Notes under the pieces: model-generated | What the model saw: only the letters and a program-made list of their open reading frames with translations | Databases searched by the model: none | Told to the model about the DNA's origin: nothing | Part shown: positions 27,731 through 36,840 of the stretch, in pieces | How positions within the stretch are numbered: position 1 is the first letter of the stretch | Layout: every line of letters starts with the position of its first letter | Translations under genes and position numbers: made by a program | DNA from: Paracoccaceae bacterium | GTDB lineage: Bacteria > Pseudomonadota > Alphaproteobacteria > Rhodobacterales > Rhodobacteraceae | Assembly: GCA_017852835.1 (NCBI GenBank) | Contig: JAFMKS010000015.1 | Span: forward strand, 1-42,527 | Length of the DNA stretch: 42,527 nucleotides | Direction of reading: 5' to 3'

Positions 27731-27874
27731 TCTGATAGTATGACATGCGTTGAACCTGTTGACGATATGTCGTAATTTCATCACAGGGTGAATTGAATAT
27801 TTTGAATGTGATTTTCTTTCGTCTTTATTCACCTATGTATACGCCACTGTTTCAAGCTTTTGGGATTGTTTTGC

Positions 27875-28606
27875 ATGCGTGGTTTAAAAAATGTTTTAAC
27901 GTCATTCTGCTTAACAGGGCTGGTTGCCTGTGCGCAGCCGGGTGCAATTGATGAAATTAACGATCCCTACGAAGAGCAGAATCGCAAAATGCACGAATTG
28001 AATAAGGCGGTTGATCAAGCCGTTTTGAAACCCGTCGCGCAAGCATATAGTGACGTGGTTCCTGATCCTATGGAAGACGCGGTGTCGAATTTTGCGAACA
28101 ATCTGGGCATGCCTTCGAATGTTATGAACCACCTTGCACAGGGCGAAGTGGGCTTTGCCATCGAATCTACAGGCATCTTTCTGGTGAATTCCACAGTTGG
28201 ATTGGGTGGTTTGGTCGATGTTGCAGGTTGGAACAGTCAATATGCGCATGCCACAGATTTCGGCGAAACACTGGCCAAATGGGGTTTGGGTGAAGGGGCC
28301 TATGTCGAACTTCCGTTACTGGGTCCTTCTACGGGACGCGCGACTCTTGGTAAGGTATTGGATCGCGTAACCAATCCGCTGTCAGGATTGACGGCGGAAC
28401 AAGAAAGCATCGCAACAGCGGCGAAAATCGGCGAAGTTTTGAGCGATCGCGTCGAATATGGTGACGTCATCGATCAAACGCTTTATCAAAGTGCTGATAG
28501 CTATTCTCAGGCACGGCTGTTCTACTTGCAAAGTCGTCGTAATCAGCTTGGCTATCAATTTGAAGATGAGGATGCATTATTTGAGGAACTTTATGGGAGC
28601 GAATAA
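27875..28606 (+). CDS. mlaA: MlaA/VacJ family outer-membrane lipoprotein
   Basis: Component of the Mla system that removes misplaced phospholipids from the outer leaflet of the outer membrane. The 243-residue protein has a lipoprotein signal with lipobox LVAC ending at Cys19. The MlaA core follows: NDPYEEQNRKMHELNKAVDQ, then GEVGFAIESTGIFLVNSTVG, DFGETLAKWGLGEGAYVELP and LLGPSTGRATLG. The ATG at 27875 starts the signal peptide; an in-frame TTG at 27860 is less likely. The 3' end overlaps the next gene by 14 bp. The Mla inner-membrane ABC genes (mlaFED) are not in the window. Confidence 0.92.
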   Translation: MRGLKNVLTSFCLTGLVACAQPGAIDEINDPYEEQNRKMHELNKAVDQAVLKPVAQAYSDVVPDPMEDAVSNFANNLGMPSNVMNHLAQGEVGFAIESTGIFLVNSTVGLGGLVDVAGWNSQYAHATDFGETLAKWGLGEGAYVELPLLGPSTGRATLGKVLDRVTNPLSGLTAEQESIATAAKIGEVLSDRVEYGDVIDQTLYQSADSYSQARLFYLQSRRNQLGYQFEDEDALFEELYGSE

Positions 28607-29201
28607 TTTTGATCGGCGTGATTTTTTAATAACCGGCTGTGCCGTTGCTGCTTTTGCGGCAACCCCAATCGCCGCCGCCACGTCAAGTGACGCGGAAAAA
28701 TTAATCACGCGATTGACCAAAGATATAAACAAATCAATCGAGGCACGTTCATCTGATGCAGCTTTATTTGTGCAATTTGAAAAAATATTCCGAAAATATG
28801 CCGATGTGTCGACGATCTCTCGGTATGCACTAGGGGCGGATGCGCGCAGCGCGACCAAGAAACAATTGTCTGAATTTAGTGATGTGTTTGTCACATATAT
28901 CGCGCGAAAATATGGGTCCTATTTCAAGGATTTCATAGGTGGTGAAATCACTGTGCTTGGATCCCGCGTGGTCAAAAAATATTTCGAGGTCAAAACATTC
29001 ACAAAATTGCGTGGTCAAGAACCAATGGAAGTTTTGTTCCATGTGTCGGATCGATCCGGATCATTGTTGTTGTTCAACCTTTACGTCGAAGGCGTTTCGA
29101 TGTTGCTTTCTGAACGCAATGAGATCGGGTCGATGCTGGACAAGCGCCGTGGTGATTTGGATAAATTGATCGCGGATATGCGCATTCTGAACGCGGGCTA
29201 G
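28593..29201 (+). CDS. mlaC: MlaC/Ttg2D family phospholipid-binding periplasmic protein
   Basis: The periplasmic shuttle that carries phospholipid between MlaA and the inner-membrane Mla ABC complex. The 202-residue protein starts with a twin-arginine-like signal (DRRDFLI at 7-13, then a hydrophobic stretch ending TPIAAA), so Tat export is possible. The mature part has the PF05494 pattern: IFRKYADVSTISRYALGADA, then FVTYIARKYGSYF and FHVSDRSGSLLLFNLYVEGV, followed by a segment on membrane-linked helices RRGDLDKLIADMR. Its ATG lies inside mlaA, indicating coupled translation. It shares 4 bp with the stop of the convergent penicillin-binding protein gene. Confidence 0.88.
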   Translation: MGANNFDRRDFLITGCAVAAFAATPIAAATSSDAEKLITRLTKDINKSIEARSSDAALFVQFEKIFRKYADVSTISRYALGADARSATKKQLSEFSDVFVTYIARKYGSYFKDFIGGEITVLGSRVVKKYFEVKTFTKLRGQEPMEVLFHVSDRSGSLLLFNLYVEGVSMLLSERNEIGSMLDKRRGDLDKLIADMRILNAG

Positions 29202-31339
29202 TCCAGGCCGAAAATTCCGCGCAATAGCCGATCAATGGCATTGCTTTCGTCGCCTCTGCTGCCTTGAATTGGTGAACTACTCTGTCCGGTGGCGGTTATG
29301 TTACGTGACATCGGTAGGGGTTTTGGCGTGATGCCCTCATGAATGCGCTGCATCGTTTCGCGCCAAATTTCGGTGGGCAGGCCGCCCCCAGTGACGCCCG
29401 TAAGTGGTGTGTTGTCGTCGTATCCCATCCATACACCTGCAACGTAGTCTGCGGTGAAACCGATAAACCACGCATCGCGTGCGCCTTGGGTTGTGCCCGT
29501 TTTGCCCGCGATTTCCCAGCCCCCGAACCGTGCGCGTTCACCCGTTCCTGTGCGCACGACATTTTCCATCATAAATATCAAATCTTGCGCCGCTTGTTTA
29601 AGGATAACCTGTTCGCCCACACGTTTTGATCCGCCAGAAAAGAGGGATGTTTCGCCAGACAGGCTGAGATCCGTGATGCCGTGTGGGGTAACCGAAAGGC
29701 CTTGGTTAAGAATGCCGGCGTAGGCGCCGGTCATTTCAATTAACGTCGATTCAGATGCGCCAAGTGCAATTGCAGGACCCTGTGCAAGATCCGTTGAAAT
29801 GCCAAAGTTTGATGCCACCCTGCGCACATTTTCACGTCCCACGGCCTCTGAAATTCGGACGGCGGGAATGTTGAGTGATTGACGCAAAGCCTCGTTCAAG
29901 GTGACCTTTCCATAGAATTCTTTCGTGTAATTCTTAGGGTTCCACGGACCTGATCCGGGAATCTTTAACGTGATCGGCTCGTCCACAACCGTGTCCATCG
30001 GCGAATATCCCAGATCTAGTGCGGTGGCATAGACAAAGGGTTTGAATGCCGATCCTGTTTGGCGCAGGGCTTGCGTTGCGCGGTTAAATGCGCCTGCGAC
30101 CTTGGTTTGTCGTCCCCCGACCATCGCACGAACTGCGCCATCTGCGGACATCACGACGATCGCGGCTTGTGCTTTGGATTCAGGGCTGACTTTTTCGTCA
30201 AACACCCATTTTAACGCTTCTTCCGCTTTGGCTTGCATGGTTTGATCAAGTGTTGTCTGGATTATGACGTCTTCTGTTGTAGTGCGTGTCAGGAAATCTG
30301 GGGCCTCTTGCATCACCCAATCCGCGAAATAACCACCCGCTTGGGCCGCCGCCGCATCTGAGAGTTGTGCAGGATTTATGCGGGCAAGTTGCGCCGAGGT
30401 TGATGAAATGTATCCCTGCGCCTCCATCAAACCGATGATCAAGTTGGCGCGTTCTTGTGCTCGTTTCAGGTTATTGGTCGGCGCGTATCGCGATGGTGCG
30501 ACCAATAATCCAGCCAGCATTGCGGCCTCTGAAACCGTCACCTCTGCCGCTGATTTACCGAAATACCGATGGGACGCGGCCTCAAACCCGCGCGCGCCTG
30601 CACCTAGGTACGCACGTGCAAGGTAAATCGTTAGAATTTCATCCTTGGTGTATTTTAATTCTAGGGCGAGCGCGAATGTCGCCTCTTTCACCTTGCGCCA
30701 CAGCGATCCTTCTTGGCATTCGCGTTCATAGGCGCGTTCGTTTTTCCATTTCTTCGGGTCAAATTCCGTTCCCATGCACAGCAATTTTGCCGTTTGTTGG
30801 GTTAAGGTTGATCCTCCGTGTCCCGATAATGGGCCACGTCCTTCGCGCAGGTTGATACGGATTGCACTGGCAAGGCCGCGTGGCGAAATTCCAAAATGCT
30901 GATAAAACCGACGATCCTCTGTCGCGATGATGGCGTTTTTCAAATGGGGGGAAACGGTATTGGCGGTGATGATCCCCCCAAATTGTTCACCGCGCCACGC
31001 AAATACTGCACCACTTCGATCCAATAGCGTCACAGACCCTTTGGCACGCCCATCAAGCAGCTCTTCATAGGGCTTTAAGTCTTGCATGTAGTAGCCAATG
31101 CCAATAGCCAGCATAATGGCGATGGCCAAGGCACCACGCCAAGAAATACGCCACAAAACCATGAAAACAAAACGAATGAGCCCAGAAATGAATCGTGTAA
31201 GTAGGTTTCCACGCTTTTTCGCGGTGGGCGTCGTTCTGCGTTTTGTCGCGGGTTTTCTCTTGGCTGATTTTTTCGCGACACCCGTTTTGGGATAGCGATT
31301 CTCGGCGACTAAACGCGGTTTTTTGCCCTTATTTGTCAT
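29198..31339 (-). CDS. mrcA: class A penicillin-binding protein 1A-type
   Basis: A 713-residue bifunctional peptidoglycan synthase. Residues 1-50 are a very basic cytoplasmic tail rich in Lys, Arg and Thr, followed by a membrane helix at about 66-83. The glycosyltransferase domain has catalytic Glu141 in ATEDRRFYQHFG and GGSTLTQQTAK near 175-185. The transpeptidase has SAFK at 430-433, SLN at 488-490 and KTGT at 613-616. It polymerises glycan strands and cross-links them at the inner membrane. It is shorter than E. coli PBP1a (about 850 residues) and lacks the ODD domain. An ATG at 31339 opens a gene facing glnK across a 233-bp gap. Confidence 0.93.
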   Translation of the reverse strand: MTNKGKKPRLVAENRYPKTGVAKKSAKRKPATKRRTTPTAKKRGNLLTRFISGLIRFVFMVLWRISWRGALAIAIMLAIGIGYYMQDLKPYEELLDGRAKGSVTLLDRSGAVFAWRGEQFGGIITANTVSPHLKNAIIATEDRRFYQHFGISPRGLASAIRINLREGRGPLSGHGGSTLTQQTAKLLCMGTEFDPKKWKNERAYERECQEGSLWRKVKEATFALALELKYTKDEILTIYLARAYLGAGARGFEAASHRYFGKSAAEVTVSEAAMLAGLLVAPSRYAPTNNLKRAQERANLIIGLMEAQGYISSTSAQLARINPAQLSDAAAAQAGGYFADWVMQEAPDFLTRTTTEDVIIQTTLDQTMQAKAEEALKWVFDEKVSPESKAQAAIVVMSADGAVRAMVGGRQTKVAGAFNRATQALRQTGSAFKPFVYATALDLGYSPMDTVVDEPITLKIPGSGPWNPKNYTKEFYGKVTLNEALRQSLNIPAVRISEAVGRENVRRVASNFGISTDLAQGPAIALGASESTLIEMTGAYAGILNQGLSVTPHGITDLSLSGETSLFSGGSKRVGEQVILKQAAQDLIFMMENVVRTGTGERARFGGWEIAGKTGTTQGARDAWFIGFTADYVAGVWMGYDDNTPLTGVTGGGLPTEIWRETMQRIHEGITPKPLPMSRNITATGQSSSPIQGSRGDESNAIDRLLRGIFGLD

Positions 31340-31572
31340 TCATTGCTCGAATTTTTTTGTTCTGTTTACGCCAAATTGACATCGAATGCGCGTAAAAAAG
31401 TATGAAAAAACAGAGTAAAAATGATTAAAAAATCATCATTTTAAAAATATAGATTAAAAATTGTGCATAAATGCAGATTTTTGACGCAATTTTGTCTTGG
31501 ATTTCTTCTCAGTCAGCAATTTCACGCCTTGGATGGTGCCACGGAATTATGTGTAAGTCCAAGGAGGACGAT
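31340..31572. other. AT-rich divergent leader between mrcA and glnK
   Basis: The gap carries promoters for mrcA (minus) and glnK-amtB (plus). A strongly AT-rich block (about 31390-31460) includes an imperfect inverted repeat AAAATGAT...ATCATcATTTT at 31417-31442. TGCAT aa ATGCA lies at 31463-31474. No clear sigma-54 -24/-12 element or NtrC site was found. A strong AAGGAGG ends 5 bp before the GTG start of glnK. Confidence 0.45.
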
Positions 31573-31911
31573 GTGAAACTGATCATAGCAACAATTAAAC
31601 CTTATAAGTTGGATGAGGTTCGAGAAGCCCTGACGGAAAAAGGTGTCAGAGGCATGATGGTGTCCGAAATCAAAGGGTTTGGCGCACAGTCTGGCCATAC
31701 TGAGATTTATCGAGGCGCTGAATACACCGTAAATTTCGTTCCCAAAATTCGCATCGAATTGGTCGTCGAAGTGGCGCAAGCCGATGAGGTGGTCAAAACA
31801 ATCACCGACACGGCGCGCACTGGGAAAATTGGGGACGGAAAAATCTTTGTCCTAGACGTGGAACAAACAATTCGTGTGCGTACCGGTGAAACCGGTGCAG
31901 ACGCAATTTAG
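31573..31911 (+). CDS. glnK: PII nitrogen-regulatory protein GlnK
   Basis: A 112-residue PII signal protein that senses 2-oxoglutarate, ATP/ADP and glutamine status. The T-loop contains the uridylylation site Tyr51 (IYRGAEYTVNF) and the B-loop carries TGKIGDGKIFV near 83-93. The start is GTG at 31573: AAGGAGG sits 5 bp upstream and the length is exactly that of PII proteins; a longer in-frame extension from 31471 is not credible. Linked to amtB (13 bp downstream), it is the GlnK paralogue that plugs AmtB when nitrogen is plentiful. GlnD, which would modify it, is elsewhere. Confidence 0.95.
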   Translation: MKLIIATIKPYKLDEVREALTEKGVRGMMVSEIKGFGAQSGHTEIYRGAEYTVNFVPKIRIELVVEVAQADEVVKTITDTARTGKIGDGKIFVLDVEQTIRVRTGETGADAI

Positions 31912-31924
31912 AAGGAATGAGACC

Positions 31925-33259
31925 ATGAAAAAACTTAGTACTCGGATTTCAATTGCTGCGCTGGGTCTGTTGGGAACCACCGGTGGCGCATTTTCACAGG
32001 ACGTTGCCGTTGCGGTTCCAACGGATAGCGTTTTCATTTTGAACTCGCTGTTGTTCTTAATCGGTGGCTTTTTGGTTTTCTGGATGGCTGCGGGTTTCGC
32101 CATGCTAGAGGCGGGATTGGTGCGTTCCAAAAACGTGACCATGCAGTTGACCAAGAACATGGCGCTCTTTTCCTTGGCTGCGGTCTTTTATTATTTGATC
32201 GGATACAACCTGATGTATCCACTGGGGACATGGTCGGTTGACGGCATTCTATCTGGCGTCTTTGGATCAGCGGTCCTTGAGGCGGTTGGCGTTGGCGCGG
32301 ATGGCGTTGACGATTATGGATATGCGTCAACTGGTTCAGACTTCTTCTTCCAGATGATGTTCTGTGCCGCGACGGCATCAATCGTATCGGGCACCTTGGC
32401 CGAACGGATCAAACTATGGCCATTTCTAATTTTCACAATCGTGCTGACAGCTGTCATCTATCCAATCCAGGCCAGCTGGAAATGGGGCGGTGGTTTCCTT
32501 GATGCGATGGGTTTCCTTGATTTCGCGGGTTCAACTGTTGTTCACTCTGTTGGTGGCTGGGCTGCATTGATGGGTGCGCTGATCCTTGGACCTCGTATCG
32601 GTAAATATGCAAAGGATGGACGTGTAATCCCGATGCAGGGTTCAAACCTACCGCTTGCGACATTGGGGACATTCATCCTGTGGATGGGTTGGTTTGGTTT
32701 CAATGGCGGTTCGCAATTGGCAATGGGATCAATTGGCGATGTTGCTGATATCTCTCGTATCTTTGCCAATACAAACGCGGCCGCTGCAGGTGGTGCGATT
32801 GTGGCCCTCATCCTAACACAAATGCTGTATCGCAAACCCGACCTTACCATGATTCTAAACGGTGCATTGGCGGGCCTCGTTTCCATCACGGCAGAACCTC
32901 TGACACCATCATTGGGTGCGGCCACATTGATTGGCGGTATCGGTGGCGTGATCGTTGTCCTAGCGGTTCCAATGTTGGATCGCATGAAGATTGACGATGT
33001 TGTCGGTGCGATCCCCGTTCACCTATTGGCAGGTATCTGGGGAACCTTGGCTGTGCCGCTCACAAATGGCGATGCAAGTTTCAGCGTACAAATCATTTCG
33101 GTTGTGATCGTTGGCTTGTTCGTCTGTGTCACCAGCGGTATTCTATGGGCAGTGTTGAAAGCGGTCATGGGTATTCGCGTCAGTGAAGAGGATGAAATCA
33201 ACGGTTTGGACACGTCCGAATTGGGGATGGAGGCCTATCCAGAGTTCTCAAGAAGATAA
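31925..33259 (+). CDS. amtB: ammonium transporter AmtB
   Basis: A 444-residue inner-membrane ammonium channel. A cleavable signal peptide ends near residue 24 (GGAFS before QDVAVAV), followed by about eleven membrane helices. The conserved pore features are Asp199 (DFAGSTVVH), the twin histidines His207 and His366 (IPVHLLAG), and ITAEPLTPS near 321-330. GFNGGSQLA near 258-266 is the family hallmark. It is cotranscribed with glnK, which controls it. A terminator follows 17 bp after the stop. Confidence 0.96.
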   Translation: MKKLSTRISIAALGLLGTTGGAFSQDVAVAVPTDSVFILNSLLFLIGGFLVFWMAAGFAMLEAGLVRSKNVTMQLTKNMALFSLAAVFYYLIGYNLMYPLGTWSVDGILSGVFGSAVLEAVGVGADGVDDYGYASTGSDFFFQMMFCAATASIVSGTLAERIKLWPFLIFTIVLTAVIYPIQASWKWGGGFLDAMGFLDFAGSTVVHSVGGWAALMGALILGPRIGKYAKDGRVIPMQGSNLPLATLGTFILWMGWFGFNGGSQLAMGSIGDVADISRIFANTNAAAAGGAIVALILTQMLYRKPDLTMILNGALAGLVSITAEPLTPSLGAATLIGGIGGVIVVLAVPMLDRMKIDDVVGAIPVHLLAGIWGTLAVPLTNGDASFSVQIISVVIVGLFVCVTSGILWAVLKAVMGIRVSEEDEINGLDTSELGMEAYPEFSRR

Positions 33260-33275
33260 TTTCTTGTAAATGATG

Positions 33276-33307
33276 AAAGAGGGTGGCTTGCGCTGCCCTC
33301 TTTTTTT
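33276..33307 (+). terminator. intrinsic terminator after amtB
   Basis: AAAGAGGG pairs with CCCTCTTT, with an inner GC-GC step around a short loop, followed by a run of seven T ending at 33307. It closes the glnK-amtB operon. Confidence 0.8.
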
Positions 33308-33389
33308 GTGTCAGCTAAACCTCAGTTTAGGTGGACGAGCATGAAACTTATGTTCGAATAAGATAGGCATTCAAAGTGGAACATTCACG

Positions 33390-33698
33390 ATGTTCTCCGA
33401 CTTTGATAAAGCGGGCGAGATTTGGGTTGGAACAGGGCCGCGCGAACGTCACAAACGCGTCACGTCCAAAGAAAAATTCGTCTGCCCTCCCTCTGTCACA
33501 TTGAACATTTCATTGTGGGATTTTCATAACGAAACAAACTTCCGCATGAAATTGCAGGCCATTGACATCACGGAAAGTGGGTTCACAGCAAGTTTTGAAA
33601 CATGGGACGATACCCAAATCGCCCGCATGCATGTCACATGGCAGGCAAGTGGAGATGCGATTAACCCTGATGAAATCTGGGACGTTTTAGGCCTATAG
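33390..33698 (+). CDS. H-type lectin domain protein
   Basis: A 102-residue protein without a signal peptide or membrane segment. Its middle and C-terminal parts match the H-type lectin fold (PF09458): [16 protein letters not shown] near 31-46, then [20 protein letters not shown] near 59-78 and MHVTWQASG. Such domains bind sugars, for example N-acetylgalactosamine, in slugs, slime moulds and many bacteria, where they are poorly studied. The N-terminal segment [20 protein letters not shown] is strongly basic. The gene sits alone after the amtB terminator and overlaps the convergent prs stop by 6 bp. A ligand cannot be read from sequence. Confidence 0.75.
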   Translation: MFSDFDKAGEIWVGTGPRERHKRVTSKEKFVCPPSVTLNISLWDFHNETNFRMKLQAIDITESGFTASFETWDDTQIARMHVTWQASGDAINPDEIWDVLGL

Positions 33699-34700
33699 CA
33701 AACCGTCGTAAATGGGCTCTAGTGTCTGATCATCAAACAGGGATGAAACAGATGTGCCGTTCCATGTGTTTAGGATCGCTTGGGCAAACATTGGCGCAGT
33801 CGGCAAGATACGGATGTTATGCGCACCTTTCACCGCTTCGGTTGGTTCTATTGAATCGGTAATGACCAAGGATTTCATCACAGAATTTGTGACGCGTTCT
33901 ACCGCGGGACCTGACATGACGCCATGAGTAATATATGCGTGAACCTCGCTTGCGCCTGCTTCCATCAGCACTTCAGCCGCCTTACATAGGGTTCCAGCCG
34001 TATCGCACATGTCGTCAACGATGATGCATTTTTTGTCTGTCACATCGCCAATTACGGTCATGCCCGCAACTTCGCCCGCCTTTTCACGACGTTTGTCCAC
34101 AATGGACAAGGGCGCGCCAATGCGTTTCGCCAATTCACGTGCACGCGCAACGCCGCCAACATCAGGTGAGACCACCATCATATCGCCCATTGAATCTGCA
34201 AATTTACTTTGGATATCCAACGCAAAAATCGGTGAGGCATAAAGGTTATCAACTGGTATATCAAAGAAGCCTTGGATCTGTGTCGCGTGCAAATCCATGG
34301 TTAGGACACGCTCAATCCCCGCCTCGACAATCATATTTGCAACCAGCTTTGCTGTGATGGGTGTACGCGCCTTGGTGCGGCGGTCTTGGCGTGCATAGCC
34401 AAAGTATGGAATGACGGCTGTAATGCGCGATGCTGATGAACGACGCAGAGCATCGGCCATAATCAACAATTCCATGAGGTTGTCGTTCGCGGGGTTGGAT
34501 GTGGGCTGAATGATATACATATCTTCGCCGCGCACGTTTTCGAACACTTCTACAAAGATTTCTTGGTCGTTGAAACGTTCAACACGTGCGTCCACAAGAT
34601 CAATGGTCAATCCACGGTGCAAACTCATGCGGCGCGCGATGGCTTTGGCGAGTGGTAGGTTGGCGTTGCCGGCGATGAGTTTTGGTTCATTTGCTGCCAT
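33693..34700 (-). CDS. prs: ribose-phosphate pyrophosphokinase
   Basis: Makes PRPP from ribose-5-phosphate and ATP, feeding purine, pyrimidine, histidine, tryptophan and NAD synthesis. The 335-residue product has [18 protein letters not shown] near 44-61, [14 protein letters not shown] near 103-116, [19 protein letters not shown] near 136-154, the catalytic [20 protein letters not shown] and DKRREKAGE, and the PRPP loop [13 protein letters not shown] near 228-240. It is a little longer than the 310-320 residues of most bacterial forms, at the C-terminus. The ATG at 34700 starts MAANEPKLI. Confidence 0.96.
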   Translation of the reverse strand: MAANEPKLIAGNANLPLAKAIARRMSLHRGLTIDLVDARVERFNDQEIFVEVFENVRGEDMYIIQPTSNPANDNLMELLIMADALRRSSASRITAVIPYFGYARQDRRTKARTPITAKLVANMIVEAGIERVLTMDLHATQIQGFFDIPVDNLYASPIFALDIQSKFADSMGDMMVVSPDVGGVARARELAKRIGAPLSIVDKRREKAGEVAGMTVIGDVTDKKCIIVDDMCDTAGTLCKAAEVLMEAGASEVHAYITHGVMSGPAVERVTNSVMKSLVITDSIEPTEAVKGAHNIRILPTAPMFAQAILNTWNGTSVSSLFDDQTLEPIYDGLL

Positions 34701-34817
34701 AGATTTCAGTCCCCAGGTGCGAAATGTTACAGATTCGTGACGTTGACTTCGCTTAGCATGGCATTACCGTGAGGCAAAGCAAACAAAGGCGCGACTGCCT
34801 CAAAAGGATATCAAAAT

Positions 34818-35417
34818 ATGCCAAAAATCGATTATTTTTTCACACCGTTGTCCCCGTACACCTATTTGGCGGGAGGTGCGTTGGAAAATATCGCGGAAAA
34901 AGTGCGCGCCTCGATCCATTATCGTCCCTTGGACGTGGTTTCACTGTTCGGGCGCACAGGCGGTGTTGCCTTGCCTGATCGGCATCCGTCCCGGCTTGAT
35001 TATCGTGCACAGGATCTGACGCGTCGCGCAGCGATGTTGAATATGCCGTTTCATTTGAAACCTGCTCATGTGCCCACCAATCCCGCACCTGCATCCTATG
35101 CAATCATCGCGGCGCAAAATGCGGGAAATGGGGATTTAGGCGGATTGGTACAGGGAATTTTGCGCGCCGCATGGGCCGAGGAAAAGGACATTGCCAGTGA
35201 TGCCGTTCTACAGGATTTGTTGGACGCCAATGGATTTGATCGCAGTTTGACGATGTCTGGAATGCTAAGTGGAGCTGAAACATACGCACAAAACCTTGAG
35301 GATGCTGTGTCACATGGGGTTTTCGGCGCGCCATTCTGTGTGCTAGAGGACGGTGCAAAATTCTGGGGTCAGGACCGACTTGGGGATCTTGAGGCATATC
35401 TAACCAAAGGCAGCTGA
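34818..35417 (+). CDS. 2-hydroxychromene-2-carboxylate isomerase family (kappa GST/DsbA-like)
   Basis: A 199-residue thioredoxin-fold protein of the HCCA isomerase / kappa glutathione transferase family. The N-terminal YFFTPLSPYTYLAG (residues 6-19) carries the conserved Ser12 that takes the place of the DsbA cysteine. A C-terminal SHGVFGAPFCVLEDG near 165-180 holds the cis-Pro loop. The characterised enzyme isomerises a naphthalene catabolite with glutathione, but most bacterial relatives have unknown substrates. The ATG at 34818 has AAAAGGA upstream. The next hydrolase gene starts 1 bp after its stop, so the two form an operon. Confidence 0.86.
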   Translation: MPKIDYFFTPLSPYTYLAGGALENIAEKVRASIHYRPLDVVSLFGRTGGVALPDRHPSRLDYRAQDLTRRAAMLNMPFHLKPAHVPTNPAPASYAIIAAQNAGNGDLGGLVQGILRAAWAEEKDIASDAVLQDLLDANGFDRSLTMSGMLSGAETYAQNLEDAVSHGVFGAPFCVLEDGAKFWGQDRLGDLEAYLTKGS

Positions 35418-35418
35418 A

Positions 35419-36231
35419 GTGACAAAAGATACACGCGCAGGTTTGTCCATCAATCACATGGTTTTGGGTGATGGGAGCGAACGTGCCTTGATGATGCATT
35501 GTACCCTGTCGTCTGCACGTGCCATGGCGCCAATGGCAATGGCGTTTGAAGATCGCTTCACAACGACGGCCTTTGACCTTCCAGGTCATGGTCAAAGTGG
35601 CGATTGGGATTTTAACGGTGATTTGCAGGATCGTGTCACAGAAGTCGCCGAAAGCTTTATCGACGGCCCGATCCATTTGATTGGGCATTCCTTTGGCGCG
35701 ACTGTTGCGTTGCGATTGATGTCCCAGATGCCAGAGCGCATCAAATCCGTCGTTTTGTTCGAACCTGTGTTTGTTGAAGCAGCCTTTCAACGTATGCCAA
35801 AACTGCGGGCATCGTACGAGGCAGAGGCGCAAGATTTTGTTGAGGCAATCAAAAACAACGATAAAGAGCGTGCAACAATCGAGTTTCTGAAAATGTGGGG
35901 CGATGGCACCCCGTGGGAGGCGATCCCCCCAAATTTACGTCAATCAATGATTGATAAAATTGATGTGGTTGATGCGGGAACACCCGCGCTGCATCAGGAT
36001 GCACATGGTTTATTGGGGCTGACAGGTTTGGCGAATTACAAGTGTCCTGCACTGTTCATTCGTGGCGCGCGCAGCATTCCAATTATGCAGGATGTGCACG
36101 CAGCATTGGTCGCATTGATGCCCCAAGCCAGCGATTACGCGATTGAGGGGGCGGGCCATATGGTGCCAATGACCCATCAGGCGGAATGCGTTAAGCTGAT
36201 GCAGGAATTTTATCAAAAATCAGGATTTTGA
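35419..36231 (+). CDS. alpha/beta hydrolase
   Basis: A 270-residue alpha/beta hydrolase without a signal peptide. MHCTLSSARAMAPMA near 26-40 stands in the oxyanion region, where HG is usual, so this branch uses Cys-Thr-Leu instead. The nucleophile is Ser91 in GHSFGA, and the acid is probably the Asp in a segment near 220 with His in GAGHMVPMTH near 239-248. The start is GTG at 35419, directly after the isomerase stop. The pair may work in one catabolic step. The 3' end overlaps plsY by 12 bp. Confidence 0.84.
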   Translation: MTKDTRAGLSINHMVLGDGSERALMMHCTLSSARAMAPMAMAFEDRFTTTAFDLPGHGQSGDWDFNGDLQDRVTEVAESFIDGPIHLIGHSFGATVALRLMSQMPERIKSVVLFEPVFVEAAFQRMPKLRASYEAEAQDFVEAIKNNDKERATIEFLKMWGDGTPWEAIPPNLRQSMIDKIDVVDAGTPALHQDAHGLLGLTGLANYKCPALFIRGARSIPIMQDVHAALVALMPQASDYAIEGAGHMVPMTHQAECVKLMQEFYQKSGF

Positions 36232-36840
36232 TGCGCCGATTTTTGGTTCGGTCCCCGCAATGATGCGCGAAATATTCGCGCTGTGGCGATAAAAAATTAA
36301 TAGCGCCAGCGCAGCGGCCAAACACGAAATTGTTGAATACCCAAGCAGTGCAGCCCAAATTGGTGTCAAAGTCGCGGCAACCAATGCCGAGAGTGATGAA
36401 ATGCGCAATGCGAATGCTGTCACAAGCCATGTCAGACATGCGGCAATCCCAACGGGCCATGCAATCGCCAATAAGATCCCTAAAAATGTGGCCACACCCT
36501 TGCCACCCTGAAACTGAAGCCAGACTGGAAAACAGTGGCCTGCGAATGCAGCCAGCGCGGCGAGTTGTGCAGCATCAGGTGCGGCAAATGCCATAGCAAT
36601 CAAAACGGCCACGGCGCCTTTGCCACCATCAAGGATCAGGGTGGCTGCCGCTGCGAATTTGTTTCCCGTTCGCAAAACATTTGTGGCCCCAATGTTGCCC
36701 GACCCAATTTTACGCAGATCGCCAAGTCCCATAAGGCCCGAGATCAGCACCCCAAAGGGGATAGAGCCAAGCAAATAACCAATCACGCCCCATTGCGCCA
36801 TGATCACGAAGGTTGAGGAAAATTCGGGTAGGATGCTCAT
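36220..36840 (-). CDS. plsY: acyl-phosphate glycerol-3-phosphate acyltransferase PlsY
   Basis: Transfers the acyl group from acyl-phosphate to glycerol-3-phosphate, the first step of phospholipid synthesis, in the inner membrane. The 206-residue protein has five or more hydrophobic helices and the three PlsY motifs: GSIPFG near 25-30, RKIGSGNIGATNVLRTG near 39-55 and FQGGKGVATFLG near 107-118. The start overlaps the stop of pyrC' by ATGA. The pyrB-pyrC'-plsY order is common in Rhodobacterales. PlsX, which makes acyl-phosphate, is elsewhere. Confidence 0.94.
   Translation of the reverse strand: MSILPEFSSTFVIMAQWGVIGYLLGSIPFGVLISGLMGLGDLRKIGSGNIGATNVLRTGNKFAAAATLILDGGKGAVAVLIAMAFAAPDAAQLAALAAFAGHCFPVWLQFQGGKGVATFLGILLAIAWPVGIAACLTWLVTAFALRISSLSALVAATLTPIWAALLGYSTISCLAAALALLIFYRHSANISRIIAGTEPKIGASKS

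Noticed and set aside
31340-31572. Sigma-54/NtrC promoter before glnK
   Set aside because: No convincing TGGCAC-N5-TTGC element or paired NtrC sites; the closest GGTGCCAC match has the wrong spacing.
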